Assembly: GCA_963664045.2 (NCBI GenBank)
Contig: CAXXGT010000006.1
Location: forward strand, 124,001-188,000
Reading direction: 5' to 3'
Length of the DNA stretch: 64,000 nucleotides
From: JAPPHA01 sp963664045
GTDB taxonomy: Bacteria; Pseudomonadota; Alphaproteobacteria; Rhodobacterales; Rhodobacteraceae
A program made the position numbers and the translations under genes. The stretch's first letter is position 1, and each line of letters starts with the position of its first letter. Positions 29,626-37,850 of the stretch are shown piece by piece. The notes under the pieces are model-generated. The model worked only from the letters and a program-made list of their open reading frames with translations, was not told the origin of the DNA and ran no database searches.

Positions 29626-30483
29626 ATGAAAGTCAAGATATCGCCAGCCCGCAGGAAGATGATCGAGGTGATGACCATGAAAGGTCTGTCGCCGAGTACG
29701 CTGAACAATTACCAGCGCAGCGTCAGCACCCTCGCGCGCCATTACGCTCGGGCGCCGCAGGACCTGTCTGCCGACGAGATCGGTGCCTGGGTGATCGCCC
29801 GGATCGATCGGGGGCTGTGTCCGCGCACCACCAATGCCGACGTCTCGGCCCTGCGCCTGTTCTACAGTGACGCGATGGGCCAGCCCGAGAAGGTCGCGGG
29901 ACTGCATTGCCGCAGGATCCCCGACCGTCTGCCACGTTCCATTCCCGAAGCCGGCGTCGAACTCCTGATCGCGGGGATCAACGACCTGCGCTATCGCACC
30001 GCGACCCTGACCGCCTATGGCGCCGGCCTGCGGATCTCCGAGGTGGTGGCATTGCAGGTCGGCGACATCAGGAGCGGGGAAGGACTGCTCCATATCCGTG
30101 GCGGCAAGGGCGGCCACGAACGCATGGCCCATCTGCCCGACCCGGTGCTCCAGACGCTGAGGCGGTACTGGAGAAACACCTGGCCGCGGCCCACGACCTG
30201 GCTGTTCTACGGCAAAAGCCCCGACAGGCCGATCACCGTCGAGAGCTTGCGCACCGCCTTCAACAGGGGCCGCGACCGAGCCGGGCTCGACCGCGGCATC
30301 ACCTTCCACTGCCTGCGCCACGCGGTCGCAACCCATGTGCATGAACGCGGGGCGCCGATCAGTGTGGTCCAGGATCTTCTCGGACACAAGTCCCCGGATG
30401 CGACACGCGTCTACGCCCGGACCACCGGAACCATGTTCCGCAAACTCGACCACCCGGTGGCCGGCTTCGCCAGCGCCGTCTGA
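29626..30483 (+). CDS. Tyrosine-type site-specific recombinase of the IS91-like element
   Basis: A 285-residue recombinase with an N-terminal SAM-like DNA-binding domain (MKGLSPSTLNNYQRSVSTLA) and a catalytic domain. The catalytic residues are visible: the Arg in YGAGLRISEVVAL, His-x-x-Arg in FHCLRHAVATH, His in LGHKSPDATRVYA and Tyr in RVYARTTG. The ATG at 29626 has AAGGGAG 6 bases upstream; ATG 29620 is also possible. Such recombinases travel with IS91-type transposases, and their role in transposition is not settled. Confidence 0.88.
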   Translation: MKVKISPARRKMIEVMTMKGLSPSTLNNYQRSVSTLARHYARAPQDLSADEIGAWVIARIDRGLCPRTTNADVSALRLFYSDAMGQPEKVAGLHCRRIPDRLPRSIPEAGVELLIAGINDLRYRTATLTAYGAGLRISEVVALQVGDIRSGEGLLHIRGGKGGHERMAHLPDPVLQTLRRYWRNTWPRPTTWLFYGKSPDRPITVESLRTAFNRGRDRAGLDRGITFHCLRHAVATHVHERGAPISVVQDLLGHKSPDATRVYARTTGTMFRKLDHPVAGFASAV

Positions 30484-30560
30484 GCGGTGGCCGACAACAG
30501 GCCGGGCCCGCATTCCGTGCGCGCCTCGCGGGCGCTCTCGACGCTGTTGCGCTGAAGATC

Positions 30561-31694
30561 ATGGACTGCATCGCGTGCTGCCGGACGGCGGTGCTCGGCG
30601 GCACCGTCTACCAGTGCACCGATTGTGGTCATGTGCATGGCGTCTGGAAGTCCTGCGGCAACCGCCACTGTCCCTCCTGCCAGGGCGCGGCCGCGCACAA
30701 GTGGATGGAGAAACAGGCAGCCTGCATCCTGCCGGTGCCCTGTTTCCACATCGTCTTCACCCTGCCGCGGCCGATCGCCCGGATCGCACTGCAGAACCGC
30801 AAGACGGTGTTCAACATCCTCTTCCGCACCGCCGCCGAGACCCTGAAGACCATCAGCGCCGATCCCCGGCGCTTCGGGGCCAGGATCGGCGGCACCGCGG
30901 TGCTCCATACCTGGAACCAGAAGATGGAATGGCACCCCCACCTGCACTGCCTGGTGCCCAATGGCGGCTTCGACGTCGGCACCGGACAATGGAAGGCCGG
31001 AAGCGACAGCTTCTTCGCACCCGTCAAGGTGCTCGCAAGCTTCTTCCGACGACGCGTCCTCGAGGAACTCGCAAAGGCCCATGCCAGGCAGGAACTGGAG
31101 TTCCACGGCTCAATCGCCCACCTTGCCTGTCCCCGCGCCTTCGCCCGGGTGCTGAAGCAGGCCCGCAAGCTCAACTGGAACGTCCATGCAAGGCCCCCGT
31201 TCAACGGACCCGCGGCGGTGATCCGGTACCTCTCGCGCTATACACACCGCATCGCAATCTCCGATGCCAGGATCCTGTCCCTCGACGACGACACCGTCAC
31301 CTTCCGCTGCCGCAAGCCGACAGCGAAAGTCGGCGACAGGCCGTCATACGGAACCATGACCCTGAGCGTCGATCAGTTCATACGTCGATTCCTGATGCAT
31401 CGAATCCCGGCAGGCTTCCACCGCATCCGGCACTTCGGCATCCTCGCAAACGCCTGCCGGGCCAGGACCCTCGAGGCCGTACCGGAAGCCGGCCGCCACG
31501 AACCCCCACATGCAGCCGGTGACGAAACCGGAACCGGGGAGACGGACAGACCGGAGGCCCCGGCCTGTCCGAATTGCGGCAAACCCTCCGAGCCCGTCCT
31601 GACCATCCGAAGAAACCCCACCGACCGGGAGGTGGCCCGGGCAATGGAGATCATCCGAAAACGCGGCCCTCCCCGTCCTCACGAGACGACATGA
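30561..31694 (+). CDS. IS91 family HUH transposase, N-terminus possibly frameshifted
   Basis: A rolling-circle (Y2-like) transposase. It has an N-terminal zinc finger (CTDCGHVHGVWKSCGNRHCP), the HUH motif in MEWHPHLHCLVPNGG and the conserved YLSRYTHRIAIS tyrosine segment. The ATG at 30561 gives 377 residues. Homologous sequence continues upstream in the same frame (GPAFRARLAGALDAVALKI) without a start codon. A VADNRPG segment in the next frame at about 30487 looks like the true N-terminus, so a one-base shift near 30505 may have cost about 25 residues. The catalytic domain is intact. Confidence 0.87.
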   Translation: MDCIACCRTAVLGGTVYQCTDCGHVHGVWKSCGNRHCPSCQGAAAHKWMEKQAACILPVPCFHIVFTLPRPIARIALQNRKTVFNILFRTAAETLKTISADPRRFGARIGGTAVLHTWNQKMEWHPHLHCLVPNGGFDVGTGQWKAGSDSFFAPVKVLASFFRRRVLEELAKAHARQELEFHGSIAHLACPRAFARVLKQARKLNWNVHARPPFNGPAAVIRYLSRYTHRIAISDARILSLDDDTVTFRCRKPTAKVGDRPSYGTMTLSVDQFIRRFLMHRIPAGFHRIRHFGILANACRARTLEAVPEAGRHEPPHAAGDETGTGETDRPEAPACPNCGKPSEPVLTIRRNPTDREVARAMEIIRKRGPPRPHETT

Positions 31695-32000
31695 AGACAA
31701 CGCCAGAAAGCATGCAGCATATCCAGCGGCCCCGGGACCGCCACGGGCCCGCTCGTGCCCGCTCGTGCCCGTCGCGCCGAACCGACACAAACGGCGCGAA
31801 ATGTCGCCGTCTCCGGACCCGATACTTCAGCCGGAGACGGACCAGACAGGCCAGACGCTCCGTTCGGGACATGCGGTCCCCGAAGATCCCCCGCATCAAA
31901 CGGGATCAACCGGCCAGGCTGAAAACCCCGAATCAACTCTCTACAAGAGGCCAGGGTCGCGCCAGGCGCGGCTTCGTTCAAACCGGCTTAGTGTCGGCGT
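31695..32000. other. Non-coding stretch after the IS91-like transposase
   Basis: About 300 bases with no recognised gene. It should include the right end of the IS91-like element. A tandem-repeat region follows directly. Confidence 0.45.
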
Positions 32001-32046
32001 TTCAGCCAACACTAACCAAGATATTCAGCCAACACTAACCAAGATA
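32001..32046. repeat. 23-bp perfect tandem duplication
   Basis: Two exact adjacent copies at 32001-32023 and 32024-32046, each containing AGCCAACACTAACCAAG. The sequence just before (GTGTCGGC at about 31991) can pair imperfectly with GCCAACAC in the first copy. Confidence 0.9.
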
Positions 32047-32077
32047 TTTCACGGGTTTTCGCGAAGATTTGCTTGCA

Positions 32078-32165
32078 GATTCCGATGGCACTTGAACGCG
32101 ATTCCGATGGCACTTGAACGCGATTCCGAGACGACTTGAACGGGAATCCGAGGCAACTTGAACGC
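32078..32165. repeat. Four 22-bp direct repeats (iteron-like)
   Basis: Head-to-tail copies start at 32078, 32100, 32122 and 32144, with a partial fifth (GATTCCGA) at 32166. All share GATTCCGA or GAATCCGA at the front and ACTTGAACG at the back, with a variable four-base centre. Copies 1 and 2 are identical. There are no spacers, so this is not a CRISPR array. The array lies 107 bases before the IS66-type tnpA gene. Confidence 0.9.
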
Positions 32166-32272
32166 GATTCCGACGTAAGCGGGTAAACGGCGACGTCTGA
32201 TAATTCGGTTGCTCACGCGAGGGGTGCATGGGGATACTTCCGGTCATTCATCAATGATCGGAGGAAATTGTC

Positions 32273-32557
32273 ATGTCAGGTTTGAATGGTTCGGCTGGTT
32301 CCCGTCGTGCGCCGGTGGTGCGCAGCGCAGACGAGTGGAGCGGCATCATGGCGGACTTCGAGCGCTCGGGGCTGTCGCAACGGGAGTTTTGCGAGTCCCG
32401 TGGGCTGTCCCCGAAGACCTTCGGGAACTGGCGGTGCCGTCTCCGCCCTGGGGGCGGGAAGGGTTCCTTTGTCGAACTCGCTCCGCCTGCGGTATCCGGC
32501 TGGGACGTCGAGCTTGACCTGGGCGACGGGGTTGTCCTGCGGGTTCGGCGGTCGTGA
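32273..32557 (+). CDS. IS66-type TnpA accessory protein
   Basis: A 94-residue protein with the TnpA signature (DEWSGIMADFERSGLSQREF, then ESRGLSPKTFGNWRCRLR), a helix-turn-helix DNA-binding domain that accompanies IS66 transposases. A strong GGAGG site precedes ATG. It is intact, but the partner genes are broken, so it is probably non-functional for transposition. Confidence 0.8.
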   Translation: MSGLNGSAGSRRAPVVRSADEWSGIMADFERSGLSQREFCESRGLSPKTFGNWRCRLRPGGGKGSFVELAPPAVSGWDVELDLGDGVVLRVRRS

Positions 32558-32757
32558 TGCTCGGCGGCTGGCCGCGGGGCGGCTTCTTCATCTGGTCCAA
32601 GCGCCTGGAGCAGGGCCTGTTCGCCCCGCCTCCGGCCTCCGGCCATGCGGCGCTTGCATTGTCTTCGACCGAGTTGATGGCCCTGATCGACGGCATCGAC
32701 GTCACCGTTCGCCGCCGTCGCAAGCGTTACGGCGGTCCCCGGCTGGCGTCCGGGTGA
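32557..32757 (+). pseudogene. IS66 TnpB, internal deletion
   Basis: The ATG overlaps the tnpA stop. The product begins MLGGWPRGG and jumps directly to the TnpB C-terminal half (FFIWSKRLEQGLFAPPPASG, LALSSTELMALIDGIDVT). The conserved DMRKSFDGL region is missing. The deletion removes roughly half of a normal TnpB. Confidence 0.7.
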
Positions 32758-33171
32758 GCCCGGACGACGGTCATGTCGATGCTGCCGGTCATCGGGTTGT
32801 CGGCGAAGAGGTCCTTCCACAGGCGTGGCGTCAGTTCGTGGACCCGGTTGGCCGGATGGGTGTCGATGCGCTGGAAGACATCGCCCAGATAGGTTGCAGG
32901 GCTGATCCCGAGCAGGAAACAGGTGGCGACGAGGCTGTTGACGATCCCGACGTTCCGTGCGCCGGATTCTGTCCAGGAAAAAAGCCAGTTCTTCTGTCCC
33001 AGCTTGATGTGGCGCAGTGTGCGCTCGACACCATTCGAGTCGATCGGCACCATTCGAGTCGATCGGCACCAACGGGTCTTCGAGGAACACCTCGAGGGCC
33101 TGCCGGCGTTCGATGGCGTAGGTGACCGCCCGGCGGAAGAGGGCGTCATGCCGGGCAGAAGGCAAGGTCAA
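32757..33171 (-). pseudogene. IS66 transposase (TnpC), inverted C-terminal fragment
   Basis: Minus-strand sequence encodes the C-terminal part of an IS66 transposase: ALFRRAVTYAIERRQALEVF, VERTLRHIKLGQKNWLFSWT and YLGDVFQRIDTHPANRVHEL, ending near KDLFADNPM. It lies in the opposite orientation to tnpA and tnpB, so the element has been rearranged. A 19-bp tandem duplication at 33031-33068 shifts the frame inside PIDSNG. The N-terminal two thirds and the first catalytic residues are absent. Confidence 0.8.
33031..33068. repeat. 19-bp tandem duplication inside the IS66 remnant
   Basis: CCATTCGAGTCGATCGGCA occurs twice in a row (33031-33049 and 33050-33068). The extra 19 bases break the transposase frame. 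Confidence 0.92.
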
Positions 33172-33734
33172 GTCGGCGAATCCTGTTCCTGTGCGGGGGT
33201 CCCGTTCCGGATACGGCTGAGGTCGCGGTCTTTACCCCGATCCCGGCACGCACGCCATCGCTCATTCCCGCGTCGGCTCCCCGCCATGTCCGCACGGACA
33301 CGGCAATTGAGACAGGATCAAACGCACGTCGCCTGAATACGAAACAAGGGCACGCGAAATATCGAACAATCGGATCACTCGTTTCGTGACAATCCTTTGG
33401 GTCACATACCCGCAGTGATGGCTTGCCTGACGGCGAACGGGATATCCCGTCCATGACCCTTGGCGTCCGCGCCGTCCCAACGGGTTGGCGGCCCGGTAAA
33501 CTGGACGTTTACTGGAATCCGCTTGCCGTCCGGGGAGCTGAATTCGCTCGACACGGACCGAATTCTGCGTCGGCCAGTCGTGCTGATGGAACGGGCCGTA
33601 AGCGTTCAGCCGCCATTCGCCTGCAACGTTTCGGCCGCGCTTTGTGCCCCTCGAACGAAGATCCGTATCGTGGCACTCGTCGGCGATGGTATCTCGCCTG
33701 GATTTGGCGGAGACCAAATGTTTTCAGGCCACGT
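33172..33734. other. Gap between IS66 remnant and pyrC, nothing recognised
   Basis: About 560 bases with overlapping open frames on both strands and no convincing gene. It follows the pyrC stop and may be decayed. Confidence 0.45.
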
Positions 33735-34817
33735 TCACACCCGATACGGCGACGATGTCTCGGACTCTGTCGTGTTGCTCGCGCGCTCCCAATAGACCGG
33801 CGTACCGGGATCAAAAACGGTTACGGAACCTGCGGGCGTTTCGATCACGGGCGGAAACACGAGGGGACTCCGTTTCCTGGCCAGGGTGATCGTCCCGCAA
33901 TTTTCGGAAACACCATAGAATCCGGCGCCATTTTGCGAGACGAATGCTTCGAGCTGGTCAAGCGCATCCTCGTCATCGAACACTTGTGCGACGCAGGGAA
34001 GGGCATTGAGGGCTGTGAAGATCCCGGCGCAGCCACAGTGCGATTCTTTGTCGATGGTTCTGTGTGGCGCACTGTCGGTCCCGAGGAAGAACCGCGGGTT
34101 TCCGCCAGTCGCCGCCTCGATCAGCGCAATTCTGTGCCTTTCCCGTTTGGCAACCGGGAGGCAATAGTAATGGGGGCGGATTCCCCCGGACAGGATGTGG
34201 TTTCGGTTGATCAACAGGTGGTGGGCAGTGATGGATGCGGCAATCCGGTCACCGCCGGACATGACGTAGTCGACCCCGTCCCCGGTTGTGACATGCTCAA
34301 GGATGATCTTCAGTTCAGGAAGGGAACGCCTCAACGGATCAAGAACGGATTCGATGAACACGGCTTCCCGGTCGAAGATATCGACGTCCTGGTCCGTGAC
34401 TTCCCCGTGCACGCAAAGAGGACACCCGGCTTCGGCCATGGCTTCGAGTACGGGCATCACGCGAGCAATGTCGCGAACACCGGACTCCGAATTGGTGGTC
34501 GCACCTGCAGGATAGAGCTTGACCGCGGAGATTATACTGTCCGAGTGGGCCGCAACGACATCCTGGGGATCGGTCGTTTCGGTCAGGTACAGGGTCATCA
34601 GGAATCGAAATTCACTCCCGTCAGGCAACACGTTCTCGAGTCGGCGACGATACCTGATGGCGTCATCCGCCGTGACAACGGGAGGAACGAGATTGGGCAT
34701 GACGAGTGCGCGGGAAAAGTGTCGGAGCGACTCCAGCAGGACTCCGCGCATGAGCTCGCCGTCCCTGAGGTGCAGATGCCAGTCGTCAGGTCGACGAATT
34801 GTCAGCTTCCGAATCAT
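33735..34817 (-). CDS. pyrC: Dihydroorotase, PyrC class II
   Basis: PyrC cyclises carbamoyl aspartate to dihydroorotate in pyrimidine synthesis. From the ATG at 34817 the product is 360 residues, near the usual 348. The zinc ligands are in DDWHLHLRDG, the carbamylated Lys lies in ISAVKLYPAGATTNS, then LCVHGEV, ILEHVTT and FFLGTDSAPH. These match the homodimeric E. coli-type enzyme. The frame is open for 46 more codons upstream but overlaps ccmG there. It starts 22 bases after the ccmG stop on the same strand. Confidence 0.95.
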   Translation of the reverse strand: MIRKLTIRRPDDWHLHLRDGELMRGVLLESLRHFSRALVMPNLVPPVVTADDAIRYRRRLENVLPDGSEFRFLMTLYLTETTDPQDVVAAHSDSIISAVKLYPAGATTNSESGVRDIARVMPVLEAMAEAGCPLCVHGEVTDQDVDIFDREAVFIESVLDPLRRSLPELKIILEHVTTGDGVDYVMSGGDRIAASITAHHLLINRNHILSGGIRPHYYCLPVAKRERHRIALIEAATGGNPRFFLGTDSAPHRTIDKESHCGCAGIFTALNALPCVAQVFDDEDALDQLEAFVSQNGAGFYGVSENCGTITLARKRSPLVFPPVIETPAGSVTVFDPGTPVYWERASNTTESETSSPYRV

Positions 34818-34839
34818 GTCGCGTGTCGTTGAATCCCGG

Positions 34840-35406
34840 TCATTGGCCCGAAAACCTGGCGCGCGCGTCATCCCTGAGCGACGGCAGTATCCGACTCTCG
34901 AGAATGCGTGAAGTGATTGGCCCGGCGTGCCGGAGAATGATCTCGCCGTTTGCATCGATCACGAACGTTTCGGGTACGCCGTAAATTCCCCAATCAAGTC
35001 CGGTGCGCCCTTTAGGGTCGGCAGCAAGCGTGGCGAACGGGTTGCCAAGTTCGGCAAGGAACTGCGCCGCGTGTTCCGGTTTGTCCTTGTAATTGATTCC
35101 GTGGATCGGGATGCCCGCGTGCGCGATTCTTTCGAGACTCGGATGTTCGACCCGGCACGGTGGGCACCAACTCGCCCAGAAATTGACCAGCTTGATCCGG
35201 GTGGCCTCCAGATCGTCCTTTCGGGTTACCGGAGAATCCACGGTATGAAGGTGTTCGATTGTCAGAGAGGGTGTCTTGCGACCGACGAACGCGCTCGGAA
35301 GCTGGTCAGGGTCGGGTCGCTCCAGGGCGAGGGCGAAAAGAACGGCGAGCGCCGTAAACCCGGCGGCAACGAGAATGATCAGAAATCGCGGTGAAAATCT
35401 AATCAT
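34840..35406 (-). CDS. ccmG: Cytochrome c maturation thioredoxin CcmG (DsbE)
   Basis: A membrane-anchored periplasmic thioredoxin that reduces apocytochrome c before heme attachment. It has one N-terminal helix (FLIILVAAGFTALAVLFALA) and the WCPPC active site (Cys81, Cys84). GINYKDKPEHAAQFL and GIYGVPETFVIDANGEIILR are typical of the DsbE group. The ATG at 35406 lies in the 4-base target duplication of the neighbouring insertion sequence. The AAGAGG upstream of it is the end of that element, so the ribosome-binding site appears to be supplied by the IS. Length (188) is normal. Confidence 0.95.
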   Translation of the reverse strand: MIRFSPRFLIILVAAGFTALAVLFALALERPDPDQLPSAFVGRKTPSLTIEHLHTVDSPVTRKDDLEATRIKLVNFWASWCPPCRVEHPSLERIAHAGIPIHGINYKDKPEHAAQFLAELGNPFATLAADPKGRTGLDWGIYGVPETFVIDANGEIILRHAGPITSRILESRILPSLRDDARARFSGQ

Positions 35407-35542
35407 TGAGCCTCTTGCAAAACCCGCTAAAGACGCGATTTTTCGCCTGAAATCGACGATTCTGTTCAGGTGATCCTGGCGATCGGGGCCGCTACAAGGT
35501 ATAGTGTAGTTGTACGCAACACTACCTATGGAGGCGACCCCG

Positions 35543-36688
35543 ATGGCTCTGACACAGACCTTATCCAATCTCTGGACCCGATTTCAAGGAGAACTTTTTC
35601 CTGGTCTCGCCGAAGAAGTCGGTCCCCTCCTGGAGAAGCACAAACATCTGGTCCAGGTCCTCGACCTGGTCGAGGTCGAGCGCTTCGTCGATACGTACTG
35701 GCGCGGCCCCGGACGGCCGCAGCAGAGTCGTCGGGCCCTGGCGCGCGCCTTCATTGCCAAGGCAATTTGGAACCTCCCGACAACCCGCGACCTGATCGAC
35801 AGGATCGAGGTCGATGCGCGGTTGCGCAGGCTGTGCGGCTGGCCGGGCGTGCGCTCGATCCCGAGCGAGGCGACATTCTCGCGTGCGTTTGCCGAGTTTT
35901 CGGAGGCCCGCCTTGCCGAACGGATGCACGAAGCACTGGTGAAGGAGGCCCTGGGCGGGGAACTGATCGGCCATATATCGCGGGACTCGACGGCGATCGA
36001 GGGGCGGGAGAAGCCGACACCGAAACCGAAACCGGTGAAGACGCCGAAGCGCAAGCGCGGGCGTCCCCGCAAGGGCGAGGAAGTGGCGAAGGAACCCGGC
36101 CGTCTCGAACGGCAGTTGGATGGCATGAACCTCGAGCAGATGCTTGATGACCTGCCGGGCGCCTGCGACCACGGGGCCAAGAAGAACGCCAAAGGCTTCC
36201 TCGTCAGCTGGATTGGCTACAAGCTGCATCTCGACACGGCCGATTGCGGCGTGCCGGTGAGCGCCATCATGACCTCGGCATCGGTCCATGACAGCCAGGT
36301 GGCGATCCCTCTTGCGACGATGAGTGCCGCGCGCGTGACCAACCTCTACGATCTCATGGACGCGGCCTATGACGCCAGCGAGATCCACCGGATGAGCGAA
36401 CGCCTTGGCCATGTCCCGCTGATCGATGTCAACCCGCGCCGGGACACGGCGCTCAAGCAGGACCTGAAGCGCGAGGCCCGGGCACGGCGTGCGTGTGGCC
36501 TCGTCAAGCCAGAGAGCGTTCGCTACCGGATCCGTTCCGGGGTCGAGAGGACCAATGCCCGTCTCAAGGACGAGTTCGGTGCCCGTCATGTGCGTGTCCG
36601 CGGGCATGCAAAAGTGTTTTGCCACTTGATGTTCGGAGTGCTCGCGCTGACGGTTGACCAGTTGATGCGCCTCGCTGCCCCTCCCTGA
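35543..36688 (+). CDS. DDE transposase (IS4/IS5/IS1182-like)
   Basis: A 381-residue transposase beginning MALTQTLSNLW, with GGAGG 8 bases before ATG. The N-terminal helical domain (ALARAFIAKAIWNLPTTRDL, IPSEATFSRAFAEF) is of the DUF772 type. The DDE core shows Asp in ISRDSTAIEGREKP, Asp in YDLMDAAYDASEI and Glu in SGVERTNARLKDEF. A basic Lys/Arg/Pro linker sits between the first acid and the rest. The frame is intact. The exact IS family needs a database comparison; the 4-base target duplication is the firmest clue. Confidence 0.88.
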   Translation: MALTQTLSNLWTRFQGELFPGLAEEVGPLLEKHKHLVQVLDLVEVERFVDTYWRGPGRPQQSRRALARAFIAKAIWNLPTTRDLIDRIEVDARLRRLCGWPGVRSIPSEATFSRAFAEFSEARLAERMHEALVKEALGGELIGHISRDSTAIEGREKPTPKPKPVKTPKRKRGRPRKGEEVAKEPGRLERQLDGMNLEQMLDDLPGACDHGAKKNAKGFLVSWIGYKLHLDTADCGVPVSAIMTSASVHDSQVAIPLATMSAARVTNLYDLMDAAYDASEIHRMSERLGHVPLIDVNPRRDTALKQDLKREARARRACGLVKPESVRYRIRSGVERTNARLKDEFGARHVRVRGHAKVFCHLMFGVLALTVDQLMRLAAPP

Positions 36689-36748
36689 ACCGCCTCACCG
36701 TCCTTCGGGACGGTTCCGGCGTCCGCGACCTTCCACGGAAACGCCCTG

Positions 36749-36793
36749 AAAAAGCCGGCGAACGGTCGAACCCGGCCTGCGCTCCGGCTTTTT
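36749..36793 (+). terminator. Hairpin with T-run after the transposase gene
   Basis: AAAAAGCCGG at 36749-36758 pairs perfectly with CCGGCTTTTT at 36784-36793 around a 25-base loop, and T residues close the stem. It could terminate the transposase transcript. The loop is longer than usual. Confidence 0.4.
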
Positions 36794-36890
36794 CGTTTGT
36801 TTTTCCCGCGAATCGGGAGGGAATGCCGAAAACCCGGGGATTCCGGGGTTCAAGGTCGCGCGCAAGCCCGTGCCGGAAACCCGGCACTGT

Positions 36891-37082
36891 TCAGCGGTCG
36901 GTCAACTCGATAATTTTGCAAGAGGTTCCATTCTCTTGTTTCTCTGCTTCTCGCAACCACTGCTTGCTCCTGCCGGCCTTGACCAGCGTATAAACGACAA
37001 GTGCAGCGATGAGCGCGCATGCAATGCCGTAGGCCGTTAGGACGTTGATCATGCTGTCGTCGAGGATGTGAATCAACGTCAA
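36891..37082 (-). CDS. ccmD: Heme exporter protein CcmD with IS-encoded C-terminus
   Basis: A 63-residue membrane peptide that helps release holo-CcmE from the CcmABC complex. It has one helix (LTAYGIACALIAALVVYTLV) followed by the basic KAGRSKQWLREAEKQ that is typical of CcmD. After ...KQEN the last 12 codons (GTSCKIIELTDR) come from the inserted element. The native gene would have ended END at the ccmG start. The helix and basic segment are kept, so function is probably retained. The ATG overlaps the ccmC stop by 4 bases. Confidence 0.88.
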   Translation of the reverse strand: MTLIHILDDSMINVLTAYGIACALIAALVVYTLVKAGRSKQWLREAEKQENGTSCKIIELTDR

Positions 37083-37837
37083 TTCCTCCGTGCACGAATT
37101 GCTTCAAGCCGACGAAGCCTGACTTCATGCCGCGTGCCGAGCACGACCAACGTAACGAAGAGAATAACGAACCCTGCGATGCAGACGACCAGGGGATAAT
37201 AGAACGCATTGTCGATATGCGTTTCCCGGTCGAGGGAGAGCGTCGAACCCTGGTGCAGGCCCTGGGACCAGAAGTGGACAGAGTAGCGCGAAAGCAATGC
37301 GAAGACAGATCCGACGATGCACAGGATGGAAGTCAGGTCGGCGGCCTGGTCCGATTCGTCCAGGGCCTTCCAGAGACCGATGTAGCCCACATAAAACAGT
37401 GCCAGGATCAGAAATGACGTCAGTCGGGGATCCCAGACCCAGTAGGTCCCCCACGCGGGTTTTCCCCAGATGGCCCCCGTCGCAAGCGCAACCAGGGTTA
37501 GCGTAAAGCCGACAGGCGCTGCCGCCTTGGCCGCCAGGGCGGAAACGTGGTGTCGGCGAACGAGCCAGATCAGGGACGCGACGAGCATCATCAGCCAACC
37601 GTTGATTGCCATCAATGCGGCCGGGACATGCAGGAACATGATCTTGACGTTCGGGCCGTGTTGATAATCGTCAGGTGTGTAGAACAGACCCCACGACACT
37701 CCGACGATCAGGGAACAGCAGGTCAGGACAGCCAGGTAAGGAAGGAAACGGTCCGATGCGCTCATGAACCGCGACGGGTTCGCGTATTGCCAGACCGAGT
37801 TGCGTTTTCGCCGAAGGGATTCCGTGTTGTTCTGCAT
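37079..37837 (-). CDS. ccmC: Heme transporter/handling protein CcmC
   Basis: A 252-residue inner-membrane protein with six helices and the tryptophan-rich WWD-type heme-binding motif (WGTYWVWDPRLTS). Conserved histidines lie in MFLHVPAA and RYSVHFWSQGLHQG. CcmC loads heme onto CcmE. It lies directly downstream of ccmB on the same strand. Confidence 0.96.
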   Translation of the reverse strand: MQNNTESLRRKRNSVWQYANPSRFMSASDRFLPYLAVLTCCSLIVGVSWGLFYTPDDYQHGPNVKIMFLHVPAALMAINGWLMMLVASLIWLVRRHHVSALAAKAAAPVGFTLTLVALATGAIWGKPAWGTYWVWDPRLTSFLILALFYVGYIGLWKALDESDQAADLTSILCIVGSVFALLSRYSVHFWSQGLHQGSTLSLDRETHIDNAFYYPLVVCIAGFVILFVTLVVLGTRHEVRLRRLEAIRARRN

Positions 37838-37850
37838 GGCAGGCCTGGGT

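Larger units (their letters stand above)
29390..31700 (+). mobile_element. IS91-like element with tyrosine recombinase and HUH transposase, ends approximate
   Basis: Two consecutive plus-strand genes, a tyrosine site-specific recombinase and an IS91-type transposase, form the common two-gene IS91-like arrangement. The left border is placed where the Rpn fragment is interrupted (about 29390). The right border follows the transposase stop, but the oriIS and terIS ends could not be pinned down. These rolling-circle elements leave no target duplication, so the borders need comparison with other copies. Confidence 0.6.
35408..36928 (+). mobile_element. 1521-bp insertion sequence within the ccmD/ccmG overlap
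   Basis: The 15-base ends are inverted repeats with one mismatch: GAGCCTCTTGCAAAA at 35408 and TTTTGCAAGAGGTTC ending at 36928. A CATT target duplication flanks it (35404-35407 and 36929-36932). One intact transposase gene lies inside. Removing the element and one CATT restores AATGATTAG. There ccmD ends (AAT GAT TAG) while ccmG begins (ATG ATT AGA), so the insertion point is in the native gene overlap. Confidence 0.9.

Noticed and set aside
29299..30513. 404-codon minus-strand frame
   Set aside because: It is antisense to the tyrosine recombinase and has no family features.
30335..31522. 395-codon plus-strand frame
   Set aside because: It is a frame-shifted shadow of the recombinase and IS91 transposase genes.
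32078..32165. Possible CRISPR array
   Set aside because: The repeats abut with no unique spacers, there are only four copies, and no cas genes are present.
33423..34832. 469-codon plus-strand frame
   Set aside because: It is antisense to pyrC, which has full catalytic motifs.
35561..36625. 354-codon minus-strand frame
   Set aside because: It is antisense to the DDE transposase.
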